NCBI GenBank assembly: GCA_963755395.1
Contig: CAVWJJ010000004.1
Coordinates: 248,001-312,000, forward strand
From: DAHVFK01 sp963755395
GTDB lineage: Bacteria > Pseudomonadota > Gammaproteobacteria > Burkholderiales > SG8-39
Direction of reading: 5' to 3'
Length of the DNA: 64,000 bases
Positions 51,419 through 59,521 of this stretch are shown here, one piece after another (within the stretch, counting starts at the first letter, position 1; each line of letters opens with the position of its first letter). The notes under the pieces were generated by a model that saw only the letters and a list, made by a program, of their open reading frames with translations, made no database searches and was not told the DNA's origin. The translations under genes and the position numbers were made by a program.

Positions 51419-51800
51419 TGCGGCCGCGCTTGACCTTGCCTTCGAGGCGCTTCCTTTGCGAGCTGCGAGTAGGGCGGGTGGGCCTGCGCTTGCGCGGCGT
51501 GTGGGCGGCGCGCCGCACCAGTTCGTACAGCCGCTCCAGCGCCTCGGCCTTGTTCAGCTCGAGGCTGCGGTGGCGCTGAGCCTTGATCACTACTACGCCC
51601 TCGCCGCTGACTCGCGTGTCGCGCAGGGCGAGCAGCCGCTCTTTGACCGGGTGCGGCAGGGACGAGGCGCGGATGTCGAAGCGCAAGTGGACCGCGTTGG
51701 AAACCTTGTTGACGTTCTGCCCGCCGGCGCCCTGCGCGCGGACAGCAATGATCTCGACCTCGGTCGGCGGTATCGGCGGCGGCGCGGCATCCACCCGCAC
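51387..51800 (-). CDS. arfB: Alternative ribosome-rescue factor ArfB (peptidyl-tRNA hydrolase)
   Basis: ArfB releases peptidyl-tRNA on ribosomes stalled at mRNA ends. The 137-residue protein has the catalytic GGQ motif (RAQGAGGQNVNKVSNAVHLR) and the LKLRHP-like VKERLLALRDTRVSGEG segment. It ends in a long Lys/Arg-rich tail that enters the empty mRNA channel (RKRRPTRPTRSSQRKRLEGK). It starts with GTG directly after the DapA-like gene. The call is firm. Confidence 0.93.
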   Translation of the reverse strand: MRVDAAPPPIPPTEVEIIAVRAQGAGGQNVNKVSNAVHLRFDIRASSLPHPVKERLLALRDTRVSGEGVVVIKAQRHRSLELNKAEALERLYELVRRAAHTPRKRRPTRPTRSSQRKRLEGKVKRGRIKALRHRVTD

Positions 51801-52688
51801 TCAGAGCGTCCCGATGCCGGCTAGCGCGCGTCGTACGTCCTCGATGCCATCGGCCGACAAGGGCGCCTGCGGCGGCAGCGGCGCGCCGACCGCGTAGCCC
51901 TGCAGCTCGAGGGCGCCCTTTATGCAGGCAGCCAGGTTGTACTTGGCGAAGGCCTGGTTTAGGCTCCAGAGGCGGCGCTGCAGGCTCATCGCCGCGCCCC
52001 AGTCGCCCTTGCGGCACAGGTCGTAGAGCGCCACGCTCTGGCGCGGCGCGACGCATGCCGGGCCCGCCATCCAGCCCACGCCACCGATCAGCATCACGCA
52101 GGCAGGGATGTGGGAAGAGGCGGCGAAGACCTGCATGCGTCCATCGACCCGCTCGATGATCGAAAGCAGCCTGCCGGTGTTGAACGAGGCGTCCTTGATG
52201 TAGCGGATGTTCGCGATGCGGCTCAGCCGCTCGATCACCGGCAGGCTCAAGTCAGAGCGCTGGAAGTTGGGGTTGGTGTACAGCACCACCGGCAGCGACA
52301 CCGCGTTCGCGATCGCCTCGAAGTAGGCGTAGACGCCGTCGTCCGTGACCGGAAAATAGGCCTCGAGGATGGCGAGGATGCCGTCGCAGCCCAGGCGCTG
52401 CCACTCTTGCGCCTGCGCCACTGCGTCGGCGATCGTGGTCGAGGCCACGCCCGCGACGACGGGCACCCTTCTTCCCGCCGCCTGGACCGCCACTTCGACG
52501 ACGCGGCGGCGTTGGGTAAACGAAAGGTAGGCGAACTCTCCGGTCGAGCCGAGCGGCGTCAGGCCGTGCACGCCGGTCCCGATTAGGTCGTCGCACAGGC
52601 GCCTCAGCACCTGCGCGTTCACCTCGCCCGCAGCGTCGAGCGGCGAGACCAGGTAGGGAAAGACGCCGTGGAAGTGTTGCTCTCGCAG
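51801..52688 (-). CDS. DapA-like dihydrodipicolinate synthase/aldolase family protein
   Basis: This TIM-barrel aldolase of the DHDPS/NAL family has GVHGLTPLGSTGEFAYLSFT, VPVVAGVASTTIADAV and LPVVLYTNPNFQRSDLS. The Schiff-base lysine is in NIRYIKDASFNTGRL. It is too divergent in the loops to call true DapA. Homology begins upstream of the first GTG (52622): the residues FHGVFPYLVSPLDAAGEV are in frame from a CTG at 52688. No ATG, GTG or TTG is present there, so the start codon is CTG or has been damaged. It lies 13 bases after pilU. Confidence 0.82.
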   Translation of the reverse strand: MREQHFHGVFPYLVSPLDAAGEVNAQVLRRLCDDLIGTGVHGLTPLGSTGEFAYLSFTQRRRVVEVAVQAAGRRVPVVAGVASTTIADAVAQAQEWQRLGCDGILAILEAYFPVTDDGVYAYFEAIANAVSLPVVLYTNPNFQRSDLSLPVIERLSRIANIRYIKDASFNTGRLLSIIERVDGRMQVFAASSHIPACVMLIGGVGWMAGPACVAPRQSVALYDLCRKGDWGAAMSLQRRLWSLNQAFAKYNLAACIKGALELQGYAVGAPLPPQAPLSADGIEDVRRALAGIGTL

Positions 52689-52701
52689 CGGGAGCCGCCC
52701 G

Positions 52702-53842
52702 TTAAACGATATCCAGGTGCTCGATGCCCTTGGTGAGGTCGCGGTCCTTGGCTTCCTTGCCGTGCAGCTTGATCTTCAGCCGCAGCTCGTTGATCGAATC
52801 GGCGTAGCGCAGCGCGTCCTCGTAGCTGATGCGGCCCTTCTCGTACAGGTCGAACAGCGCCTGGTCGAAGGTCTGCATGCCGAGCTCGCGCGACTTCTTC
52901 ATGATTTCCTTGATCTCGTGCACCTCGCCCTTGAAGATCAGGTCGGAGATGAGCGGCGAGTTGAGCAGTGATCTCGACCGCCGCCGCGCGCCCCTTGCCT
53001 TCCTTGCGCGGGATCAGGCGCTGCGAAATCACTCGCCTTGAGGTTGAGCGACAGGTCCATCAGCAGCTGCTGCGCGCCGCTCCTCGGGGAAGAAGTTGAT
53101 GATCCGGTCCAGCGCCTGGTTGGCGCTGTTGGCGTGCAGCGTGGCGAGGCACAGGTGGCCGGTCTCGGCGAAGGCAATCGCGTGTTCCATCGTCTCGCGA
53201 TCGCGGATCTCGCCGATCAGGATCACGTCGGGCGCCTGGCGCAGCGTGTTCTTCAGCGCCGCCTCCCAGGAGTCGGTATCGACGCCCACCTCGCGCTGGG
53301 TGACGATGCAGTTCTTGTGCGGGTGCACGAACTCGACCGGGTCTTCGATCGTGATGATGTGGCCGTAGCGAGTTCTCGTTGCGGTAGCCGATCATCGCCG
53401 CGAGCGAGGTCGACTTGCCCGAGCCGGTGGCGCCGACGAAGATCACCAGCCCGCGCTTGGTCATCGCCACGTCCTTCAGCACCGGCGGCAGGTTGAGCTC
53501 TTCGAAGTTGGGGATCGCCGTGGTGATGGTGCGCAGCACCATGCCGACCTGGCCCTGCTGCACGAAGACATTGACGCGGAAGCGCCCGATGCCGGCCGGA
53601 GTGATCGCGAAGTTGCACTCCTTGTGCGCCTCGAAGTCGGCCGCCTGGCTGTCGTTCATGATCGAGCGCGCCAGCATCTGCGTATGTCCGGCGCTTAGCG
53701 CCTGCTGCGATACCGGCGTCATCTTGCCGTCGACCTTCATCGCCGGCGGAAAGTCCGCCGTGAGGAACAGGTCGGAGCCCTTTTTCGCCACCAGCGCGCG
53801 CAGAAGGTCGTGCATGAACTTGGTTGCCTGTTCTCGTTCCAT
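52702..53842 (-). CDS. pilU: Type IV pilus retraction ATPase PilU, with four frameshifts as sequenced
   Basis: PilU is a hexameric ATPase that assists PilT in pilus retraction. The fragments join as MEREQATKFMHDLLRALVAK, Walker A (FVGATGSGKSTSLAAMIG), the Asp box (TIEDPVEFVHPHKNC), Walker B (PDVILIGEIRDRETMEHA), and the C-terminal SDLIFKGEVHEIKEIMKK. Extra single bases are inferred near 53368, 53075, 53033 and 52969. Removing them gives 379 codons, the expected PilU length. It follows pilT by 37 bases. With all motifs kept, sequence error is more likely than inactivation. Confidence 0.9.
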
Positions 53843-53879
53843 GCAATGCCTCCTGTACCGAAATGCCGGTGCCCGGCGA

Positions 53880-54926
53880 TCAGCCCGGGAAGATGTCCTT
53901 GTTCTGGGCCTTGCCGCGCGCCTCCCCGGGAGAGACCAGGTTGCGCTTGACCAGTTCCTGAAGGTTCTGGTCGAGCGTCTGCATGCCGAGCGTTGCCGCC
54001 GGTCTGGATCGCGGAGTACATCTGCGGCGATCTTGTTCTCGCGGATCAGGTTGCGGATCGCGGGGGTGCCGATCATGATCTCGTGCGCTGCGACGCGGCC
54101 CGAGCCGTCCTTGGTCTTGAGCAGCGTCTGCGAAATCACCGCGCGCAGCGACTCCGACAGCATGGCGCGCACCATCTCCTTCTCGGCTGCCGGGAACACG
54201 TCGACGATCCGGTCAATGGTCTTCGCGGCCGAGCTGGTGTGCAGCGTGCCGAACACCAGGTGGCCGGTCTCCGCGCCGGTCAGCGCGAGGCGGATCGTCT
54301 CGAGGTCGCGCATCTCGCCCACCAGGATCACGTCCGGGTCCTCGCGCAGCGCGCTGCGCAGGGCGTTGGCGAACGACAGGGTGTGCGGCCCGACTTCGCG
54401 CTGGTTGATCAGGCACTTCTTCGATTCGTGCACGAACTCGATCGGGTCTTCGATGGTCAGGATGTGGCCGAACTCGTTCTCGTTGATGTGGTTGACCATC
54501 GCCGCCAGCGTCGTCGATTTGCCCGAGCCTGTCGGACCGGTCACCAGCACGATGCCGCGCGGGTACTCGGAGATATCCTTGAAAATTGGCGGGCACTTGA
54601 GGTCCTCGAGCGACAGGATCTTGGACGGAATGGTCCGCATCACCGCCGCCGCGCCGCGGTTCTGGACGAACGCGTTGACCCGGAAGCGCGCCAGGTTCGG
54701 GCACCGCGAACGAGAAGTCGCATTCGAGGTTTTCCTCGTAGAACTTGCGCTGCCCGTCGTTCATGATGTCGTAGATCATCGTGTGCACGTCCTTGTGCTC
54801 CAGGGGCGGCACGTTGATCCGGCGCACGTCGCCGTGCACGCGGATCATCGGCGGCAGCCCTGCCGACAAGTGCAGGTCGGAGGCCTTGTTTTTGACCACG
54901 AAGGCGAGCAGCTCGGTCAGATCCAT
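53880..54926 (-). CDS. pilT: Type IV pilus retraction ATPase PilT, with three frameshifts as sequenced
   Basis: PilT drives pilus retraction and twitching. The start MDLTELLAFVVKNKASDLHL is followed by a frame change near 54698. The core then reads VTGPTGSGKSTTLAAMVNHI (Walker A), TIEDPIEFVHESKKC, DPDVILVGEMRDLETIRLAL (Walker B) and AIRNLIRENKIA. Two further extra bases near 54025 and 53991 separate the end (QMYSAIQTG, LGMQTLDQNLQELVKRNLV). Removing the three bases gives 348 codons, matching PilT. It is transcribed divergently from yggS, 67 bases away, and leads pilT-pilU. Confidence 0.92.
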
Positions 54927-54993
54927 TACAATGCTCCCATAACGGTGCGGCAGGCGCGTTGCGGTGTGAAAATCCCCGCAGTTTCAAGAAATT

Positions 54994-55716
54994 ATGGCAA
55001 TGATTGGCGACAATTTGCAAGCTGTAATCTCACGCATCGCCGCAGCCGTCGCCGGGGCGGGGCGCGCGCCCGGCTCGGTGCGCCTGCTGGCGGCGAGCAA
55101 AACGCACTCGTCGGCGCGAATTGCGGAGGCGGAAGCCGCTGGCCAGAGGGCGTTCGGCGAGAACTATGTCCAGGAGGCGATCGAGAAGATGGACGCGCTG
55201 GCGAATTTGCTCGGCGAGAGCAGGGCGCGCGCGCTCGAGTGGCACCTGATCGGACCGGTGCAGAGCAACAAGACGCGCGTCGCGGCCGAGCGCTTCGACT
55301 GGGTACAGAGCGTCGACCGCGCGAAGATCGCGCGCCGGCTCTCAGAGCAGCGGCCGGTGAACCTCGCGCCGCTCAACGTGCTGATCGAGGTCAACCTCAC
55401 CGGCGAGACGAGCAAGAGCGGGGTCGCGGCCGAGGGCGCAACGGAGCTCGCGCGCGCGGTCGCCGGGCTGCCGCGGCTGCGACTGCGCGGGCTGATGGCG
55501 ATTCCCGCGCCCAGCCGCGACCAGTACGTGCAGCGCGCCAGGTTTCGCGCCGTGCGCGAATTGTTCGAGCGGCTGCGCGCGCAGGGCCTGGAGCTCGACA
55601 CGCTGTCGATGGGCATGTCGGACGACATGGAGGCCGCGATTGCAGAGGGCGCGACCATGGTTCGAATCGGCAGCGCAATTTTCGGCGCGCGCGCGAAGGT
55701 CAGGAGCGCGGCATGA
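54994..55716 (+). CDS. yggS: PLP homeostasis protein YggS
   Basis: This 240-residue, single-domain alanine-racemase-fold PLP-binding protein controls free PLP pools. The lysine motif is LLAASKTHSSARIAEAEAAG, followed by FGENYVQEA, EWHLIGPVQSNKTR, MSDDMEAAIAEGATMVRIGS and IFGAR. All are diagnostic. ATG at 54994 or 55000 could be used. Its TGA overlaps the proC ATG, a conserved pairing, and it is divergent from pilT. Confidence 0.94.
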   Translation: MAMIGDNLQAVISRIAAAVAGAGRAPGSVRLLAASKTHSSARIAEAEAAGQRAFGENYVQEAIEKMDALANLLGESRARALEWHLIGPVQSNKTRVAAERFDWVQSVDRAKIARRLSEQRPVNLAPLNVLIEVNLTGETSKSGVAAEGATELARAVAGLPRLRLRGLMAIPAPSRDQYVQRARFRAVRELFERLRAQGLELDTLSMGMSDDMEAAIAEGATMVRIGSAIFGARAKVRSAA

Positions 55717-56528
55717 AGATCGCGTTTCTCGGCGGCGGCAACATGGCCAGTGCGCTGATCGGCGGGCTGCTGACGCAGGGTTTCGAGGCGGGAGCGATCT
55801 CGGTGGTCGAGGTGAACGCCGCGGCGCGCGAGAAGCTCGCCGCGCAGCACAAGGTGCGCGTGAGCGCGGCGCCGGACGCAGCGACGCGCGAGTCGGATAC
55901 GCTCGTGCTGGCAGTGAAGCCACAGGACATGCGCGCTGCACTGGCGTCGTTCGATGGGGCGATCGGCGCCACGCTGGTGATCAGCGTCGCCGCCGGCCTG
56001 CGCCTGGCCGACCTGTCGCGCTGGCTGGGCGGGCACAGGCGCCTGGTGCGCTGCATGCCGAATACGCCGGCGCTGATCGGCGCCGGCATCACCGGGCTTT
56101 ACGCGCTGCCCGAGGTAAGCGCCGCCGAGAGGCAGCGCGCGGCGCGCATCCTGGGCGCAGTGGGTGAGGTGGTGTGGGTGAACGAAGAAGCCCTGCTCGA
56201 TCCGGTGACCGCGGTCTCGGGCAGCGGGCCGGCCTATGTATTCTGGTTCATGGAGCAGCTCGCCGCAGCGGGTGTCAGGCTCGGCCTGCCGCCCGAGGTT
56301 GCCGCGAAGCTCGCCTTGCAGACCGTGCTTGGCGCGGCCAGGCTCGCCGCGCAAAGCGGCGAAGCGCCGGGCGCGTTGCGCGAGCGGGTCACCTCCAAGG
56401 GCGGCACCACCGAGGCAGCCCTGCGCGTATTCGACCAGGAGAGGCTCGCCGAGCGCCTGTCGCGCGCGCTCGAGGCCGCAAGCCGGCGCGGCGCGGAGCT
56501 GGGCGAAGAATTGGGAAAGGGAGGCTGA
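55713..56528 (+). CDS. proC: Pyrroline-5-carboxylate reductase ProC
   Basis: ProC makes proline from P5C with NAD(P)H. The 271-residue protein has the nucleotide fold IAFLGGGNMASALIGGLL, ISVAAGLRLADLSRWLGG and MPNTPALIGAGITGLYA. The C-terminal signature runs from VSGSGPAYVFWFMEQLA to VTSKGGTTEAAL. The ATG overlaps the yggS stop by 4 bases, and the stop is directly followed by yggT. Confidence 0.95.
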   Translation: MKIAFLGGGNMASALIGGLLTQGFEAGAISVVEVNAAAREKLAAQHKVRVSAAPDAATRESDTLVLAVKPQDMRAALASFDGAIGATLVISVAAGLRLADLSRWLGGHRRLVRCMPNTPALIGAGITGLYALPEVSAAERQRAARILGAVGEVVWVNEEALLDPVTAVSGSGPAYVFWFMEQLAAAGVRLGLPPEVAAKLALQTVLGAARLAAQSGEAPGALRERVTSKGGTTEAALRVFDQERLAERLSRALEAASRRGAELGEELGKGG

Positions 56529-57101
56529 GTGCTGCAGCAGATTGTGTCGTTCCTGGTCGACACGGTAGCCGCGTTCTTCGTTTATCTGCTGCTGGCGCGC
56601 TTTCACTTCCAGTGGCTGGGAGTTCCATTCCGCAACCAGATCGGAGAGTTCGTCGTCGTCGCCACCAACTGGATCGTGCGCCCGGCGCGGCGGGTCATTC
56701 CACCGCTGGGCGGGCTCGATCTGGCCACCGCGGTAGCGGCCTGGCTGCTGCAGGCCGTCTCGCTTTACACGCTGTTCGCGCTGCGCGGCGGGGATCTCGG
56801 CTCGGCCCCTGGCGCGGCGCTGGCGCTGCTCGCCTCGGTCGCGCTGATCGACCTGGTCCGCCTGAGCGTATATATGCTGATCTTCGCGGTCATCGTGCAG
56901 GCGATACTGTCCTGGCTGGCGCCGCACGCGGCCGGTAACCCGGTCCTGGACGCGATTACGCGACCCTTCCTGCGCCCGGTGCGGCGGCTGGTGCCGCCGA
57001 TCGCGAACATCGACCTTTCGCCGCTCGTGCTGCTGATCCTGCTGCAGGTGCTGCTGTTCCCGATCTGGAGCCTGCGCGGCGCGATCGGAGGCATCTTCTG
57101 A
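56529..57101 (+). CDS. yggT: YggT family membrane protein
   Basis: The 190-residue protein contains two tandem YggT repeats, each a hydrophobic pair around an NWIVRPARRVIPP-like or TRPFLRPVRRLVPPI-like loop. The repeats are preceded by FFVYLLLARFHFQWLG and IFAVIVQAILSWLAP. YggT is linked to osmotic tolerance in some bacteria. The GTG start follows the proC stop directly. The yggS-proC-yggT-yggU order is widely conserved. Confidence 0.92.
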   Translation: MLQQIVSFLVDTVAAFFVYLLLARFHFQWLGVPFRNQIGEFVVVATNWIVRPARRVIPPLGGLDLATAVAAWLLQAVSLYTLFALRGGDLGSAPGAALALLASVALIDLVRLSVYMLIFAVIVQAILSWLAPHAAGNPVLDAITRPFLRPVRRLVPPIANIDLSPLVLLILLQVLLFPIWSLRGAIGGIF

Positions 57102-57133
57102 GCGCCTGGTACCGGCAGGACGGCGGCCGCCTG

Positions 57134-57397
57134 ATGCTGGAGCTGCACGTACAGCCAGGCGCCGCGCGCACCGAAGTGGCGGGGCTGTATGGCGGCAAGC
57201 TGAAGCTGCGCCTCGCGGCGCGGGCGATCGATGGCAAGGCGAACGCGGCGCTGATCGAGTTCATTGCCGAGCGGCTGGGCGCGGCGCGACGCGACGTGAC
57301 GATCGAGGCGGGGCACAGCGGGCGTGCCAAGCGGATCGCGGTTCGCGGCGCCAGGCGGGGGCCGGAGGCGCTGTACAGGGAGGGGGACCATGGCTGA
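57134..57397 (+). CDS. yggU: DUF167 family protein YggU
   Basis: This small alpha/beta protein has DUF167 features: LHVQPGAARTEVAGLYGGKL, RLAARAIDGKANAALIEFIA and the DVTIEAGHSGRAKRIAVRG end. It is 87 residues long from the ATG at 57134. The frame is open to a CTG at 57098 overlapping the yggT stop (SAWYRQDGGRLM), and homologues often carry a Trp there, so the true start may be earlier. Its function is unknown. Its end overlaps the next ATG by 8 bases. Confidence 0.88.
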   Translation: MLELHVQPGAARTEVAGLYGGKLKLRLAARAIDGKANAALIEFIAERLGAARRDVTIEAGHSGRAKRIAVRGARRGPEALYREGDHG

Positions 57398-57758
57398 GAA
57401 GGATCTTGCGTTCGAGCGGTTGAAGACGATCACAGCGGTGGTCTACGCGCTGCAGGCAGCGGCCTACTTCACCGGCCTGACCGCGCTGGTAGGCGTGATC
57501 GTGAACTACGTCAAGCTGGACGACGTGCGCGGCACCTGGCTGGAGTCGCACTTCCGCTGGCAGATACGCACCTTCTGGTTCGCCTTGCTCTGGTTCGTGC
57601 TGGGCGCGCTATCGTGGATCGTCTTTGTCGGCATGATCGTCGTCGGCGCAACCGCGATCTGGGTCATCTACCGAATCGTGAAGGGTTGGCTGAACCTGTA
57701 CGACGAGCGGCCGATGTACGCGGCCAGCGTCCCGCCTGTGGCGCCGCCTAGCGCTTGA
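57390..57758 (+). CDS. DUF4870-like small membrane protein
   Basis: This 122-residue protein has three to four transmembrane helices: TAVVYALQAAAYFTGLTALV, FWFALLWFVLGALSWIVFVG and MIVVGATAIWVIYRIVKGWL. It matches the short DUF4870-like group by layout. The ribosome site AGGGGGACC precedes the ATG. It is the last gene of the yggS run. Its 3' end overlaps the convergent aceK by 11 bases. No function is known. Confidence 0.82.
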   Translation: MAEKDLAFERLKTITAVVYALQAAAYFTGLTALVGVIVNYVKLDDVRGTWLESHFRWQIRTFWFALLWFVLGALSWIVFVGMIVVGATAIWVIYRIVKGWLNLYDERPMYAASVPPVAPPSA

Positions 57759-59514
57759 AGCGGCAGGACTCGGGGTAGGAGAAGACGTCCTCCTGGACGC
57801 CGGCGCGGATGCGCGCCTGCTTGCCGGTCCAGAACGCGGGATCGGTGAGATCGCCATGCAACTGCATGAACACCTCGCGCGCGTGCGGGTTGGCCACCAG
57901 AAAGCGCTCGAACTGCTCCGGGAAGACGTCGTTCGGGCCAACCGACCAATACGGCTCCGCGGCCATCTCGTCTTCGTAGCTTCGCGGCGGCGGGATGCGG
58001 CGGAAGTGGCAGTCGGTCATGTACGCGATCTCGTCGTAGTCGTAGAACACGACCCGATTGTGGCGCGTGACGCCGAAGTTCTTGAGCAGCATGTCGCCCG
58101 GAAAGATGTTCGCTCCCGCGAGCTCCTTGATCGCCTTGCCGTACTCGTCCAGCGCGTGCCGCAGGCGCGTTTCGTCCCCTTCGCGCACCGACTCCTCGAG
58201 ATGCAGGTTGAGCGGGACCATGCGCCGCTCGATGTACATGTGCTTGATCACGATCTGGTCGCCCTCGAACTCGATCGATGACGCGGCATGGGTCCTGAGC
58301 TCTTCGATCAGCTCGGGCGCGAAGCGCTCGCGCGGCAGCGCCACCAGCGAGTACTCCAGCGTGTCGGCCATGCGCCCCACCCGGTCGTGGTACTTGACCA
58401 GCTGATACTTGTCCTTGACCGTCTGCCGGTCCATCTCCTTGGGTGGCGCGAAGTGGTCGCGGATCACCTTGAACACGTACGGGAACGAGGGCAGGGTGAA
58501 CACCAGCATCACCATGCCCTTGATTCCGGGCGCCACCACGAATTCATCGGTCGAGTGCTTGAGGTGATAGTGCAGATCGCGGTAGAAGAGCGTCTTGCCC
58601 TGCTTCTGCAGCCCTACCGCCATGTACATCTCGGCGCGCGGCTTTTTCGGCATCAGCTGGCGCAGGAACGAGACGTACGCGGCCGGCACCTCCATGTCGA
58701 CCAGGAAATAGGCGCGCGCGAACGAGAACAGGAGCTGCAGCTGATCGGGGTCGAGCAACAGCGCATCGAGGTACAGTTCGCGCCGCTCGTTCTGCAGGAT
58801 CGGCACGGCGAAGGGGTATTCGCGATGGCCGTTGACGATCTTGCCGATGACGTAGGCCGCCTTGTTGCGGAAGAAGAGCGACCCGAGCACCTGCACCTGA
58901 AGGCTGGGGTAGGCGCGCGTCGGGCGCGGGAAGTGCGCGCGTAGCGCGCGCAGCACGCTGCGGGTGTCGCGCCGCAGGTTCTCGATCGAGTTTGCCAGAC
59001 CAAAGTCGGCGACGATTGCGCGCAGCGTGCCGCGCAGCCCCTTGTCCCTGGGGTAGTAGCAGCGGTAGGTCGGCGCCTCTCCCTCGAGATGCTCGGTCGC
59101 GACCGCCGGGCGCCAGAAGATGAACTCGTTGCGGTAGTAACGCCGGTGCAGGACCTGGCAGGCGACCGAGTTATAGAACGTCTCGGCGCACTCGGGCTGC
59201 CTGTGCTCGTGCAGCAGCCCGATGTAGGCCAGCTTGATCGCGGGCCAGAGCGATTCGTCGCGCTCGGCTTGGGGGTAGCTCGCGCGCACCATCTCGACCG
59301 CCTCGTGCACGCGCTGGTCGTACAGCTGGATGCGCTCGCGCGCAAGCTTGCGCATGGCCGACCAGTCGGCCGCCTCGAAGTGGCGCTTGGCCTGACGCGC
59401 GGCCTCCCGGAAAAGGCGGTAGTGCTTGTCGAAGCCGGTGAGAATGGCGCGCGCGACCCGCTGCGTGAGGTCGGCACGCGCCTCGTGAACCCGCAGCAGG
59501 GCGCCGGCGCTCAC
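57748..59514 (-). CDS. aceK: Isocitrate dehydrogenase kinase/phosphatase AceK
   Basis: AceK reversibly phosphorylates isocitrate dehydrogenase, sending isocitrate into the glyoxylate shunt during growth on acetate. The 588-residue protein has the N-terminal helical regulatory domain and the kinase region. VAPGIKGMVMLVFTLPSFPY, then VFKVIRDHFAPPKEM with the ATP lysine, and NIFPGDMLLKNFGVTRHNRV with the catalytic loop and Asp of YDYDEIAYM are all present. It begins with GTG 7 bases after aceA. Confidence 0.95.
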   Translation of the reverse strand: MSAGALLRVHEARADLTQRVARAILTGFDKHYRLFREAARQAKRHFEAADWSAMRKLARERIQLYDQRVHEAVEMVRASYPQAERDESLWPAIKLAYIGLLHEHRQPECAETFYNSVACQVLHRRYYRNEFIFWRPAVATEHLEGEAPTYRCYYPRDKGLRGTLRAIVADFGLANSIENLRRDTRSVLRALRAHFPRPTRAYPSLQVQVLGSLFFRNKAAYVIGKIVNGHREYPFAVPILQNERRELYLDALLLDPDQLQLLFSFARAYFLVDMEVPAAYVSFLRQLMPKKPRAEMYMAVGLQKQGKTLFYRDLHYHLKHSTDEFVVAPGIKGMVMLVFTLPSFPYVFKVIRDHFAPPKEMDRQTVKDKYQLVKYHDRVGRMADTLEYSLVALPRERFAPELIEELRTHAASSIEFEGDQIVIKHMYIERRMVPLNLHLEESVREGDETRLRHALDEYGKAIKELAGANIFPGDMLLKNFGVTRHNRVVFYDYDEIAYMTDCHFRRIPPPRSYEDEMAAEPYWSVGPNDVFPEQFERFLVANPHAREVFMQLHGDLTDPAFWTGKQARIRAGVQEDVFSYPESCRFKR

Positions 59515-59521
59515 GCTCGCC

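Noticed and set aside
53415..56528. Very long plus-strand frame running through pilT/pilU and into proC
   Set aside because: Only the last part (from 55713) is a gene, proC. The rest is a shadow of the minus-strand pil genes.
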